Assembly: GCA_013396635.1 (NCBI GenBank)
Contig: WBMW01003943.1
Location: 360,054 to 424,053 of the forward strand
Origin: Penelope pileata
Lineage: Eukaryota; Chordata; Aves; Galliformes; Cracidae
DNA: 64,000 nucleotides
Direction: 5' to 3'
Under the pieces are notes generated by a model. That model ran no database searches and had not been told where the DNA came from. It worked only from the letters and a program-made list of their open reading frames with translations. The position numbers and the translations under genes were made by a program. Of the stretch, positions 63,986 through 64,000 are shown piece after piece. Position 1 is the stretch's first letter. The number at the start of each line of letters is the position of its first letter.

Positions 63986-64000
63986 TAAAAAAAAAAAAAA
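63986..64000. repeat. Poly(A) run at window end
   Basis: At least 14 A residues continue to the window edge. Whether this is a retrotransposon tail or a simple repeat cannot be told without the next bases. Confidence 0.8.

Overview
This window looks like gene-poor nuclear DNA from a bird, most likely a galliform (chicken, turkey, quail or pheasant). The evidence is the repeat content. There are several chicken-repeat-1 (CR1) LINE fragments, including two recent-looking copies ending in the (AATCACAG)n tail. There are two copies of a mariner-type DNA transposon that I assign to the galliform Galluhop family, and several avian endogenous-retrovirus LTRs. The sequence is AT-rich by eye and has no bacterial features. 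No complete protein-coding gene, tRNA, rRNA or recognised small RNA can be supported. Nearly all short open frames are chance or lie on the antisense of repeats.

Layout. 1-7.4 kb: unassigned DNA with a 35-bp tandem duplication (about 3.18-3.25 kb) and two minus-strand CR1 copies (3.45-3.78 and 5.01-5.63 kb). 7.43-8.88 kb: an unidentified stretch with unusually few stops in one plus-strand frame, split by a textbook solo LTR (7498-8129) with a 5-bp target duplication AATAG. 9-24 kb: mostly unassigned, with an (AG)19 microsatellite, two short plus-strand CR1 tails, a purine-rich block (17.2-18.2 kb) and an assembly gap (23744-23778). 24.0-24.5 kb: minus-strand mariner copy. 26.56 kb: short LTR relic. 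27-41 kb: unassigned.

40946-41389: a second solo LTR, minus strand, with three 40-bp direct repeats and a 29-bp palindrome in its U3. 50.9-52.3 kb: a cluster of a recent CR1, an ERVL-like LTR, and a mariner copy inserted in that LTR. 54.1-55.6 kb: an old minus-strand CR1 reverse-transcriptase fragment with a well-preserved plus-strand CR1 piece nested inside, ending at a lone 'n' at 54441. 55.6-64 kb: unassigned.

The elements do not work together as a pathway. They record successive transposition into what is probably intergenic or intronic DNA. I found no convincing new biological system. The items most worth checking are the decayed coding-like frame around the 7.5-kb LTR, the palindrome and repeat-bearing LTR at 41 kb, and the nested CR1 with a probable hidden gap at 54.4 kb.
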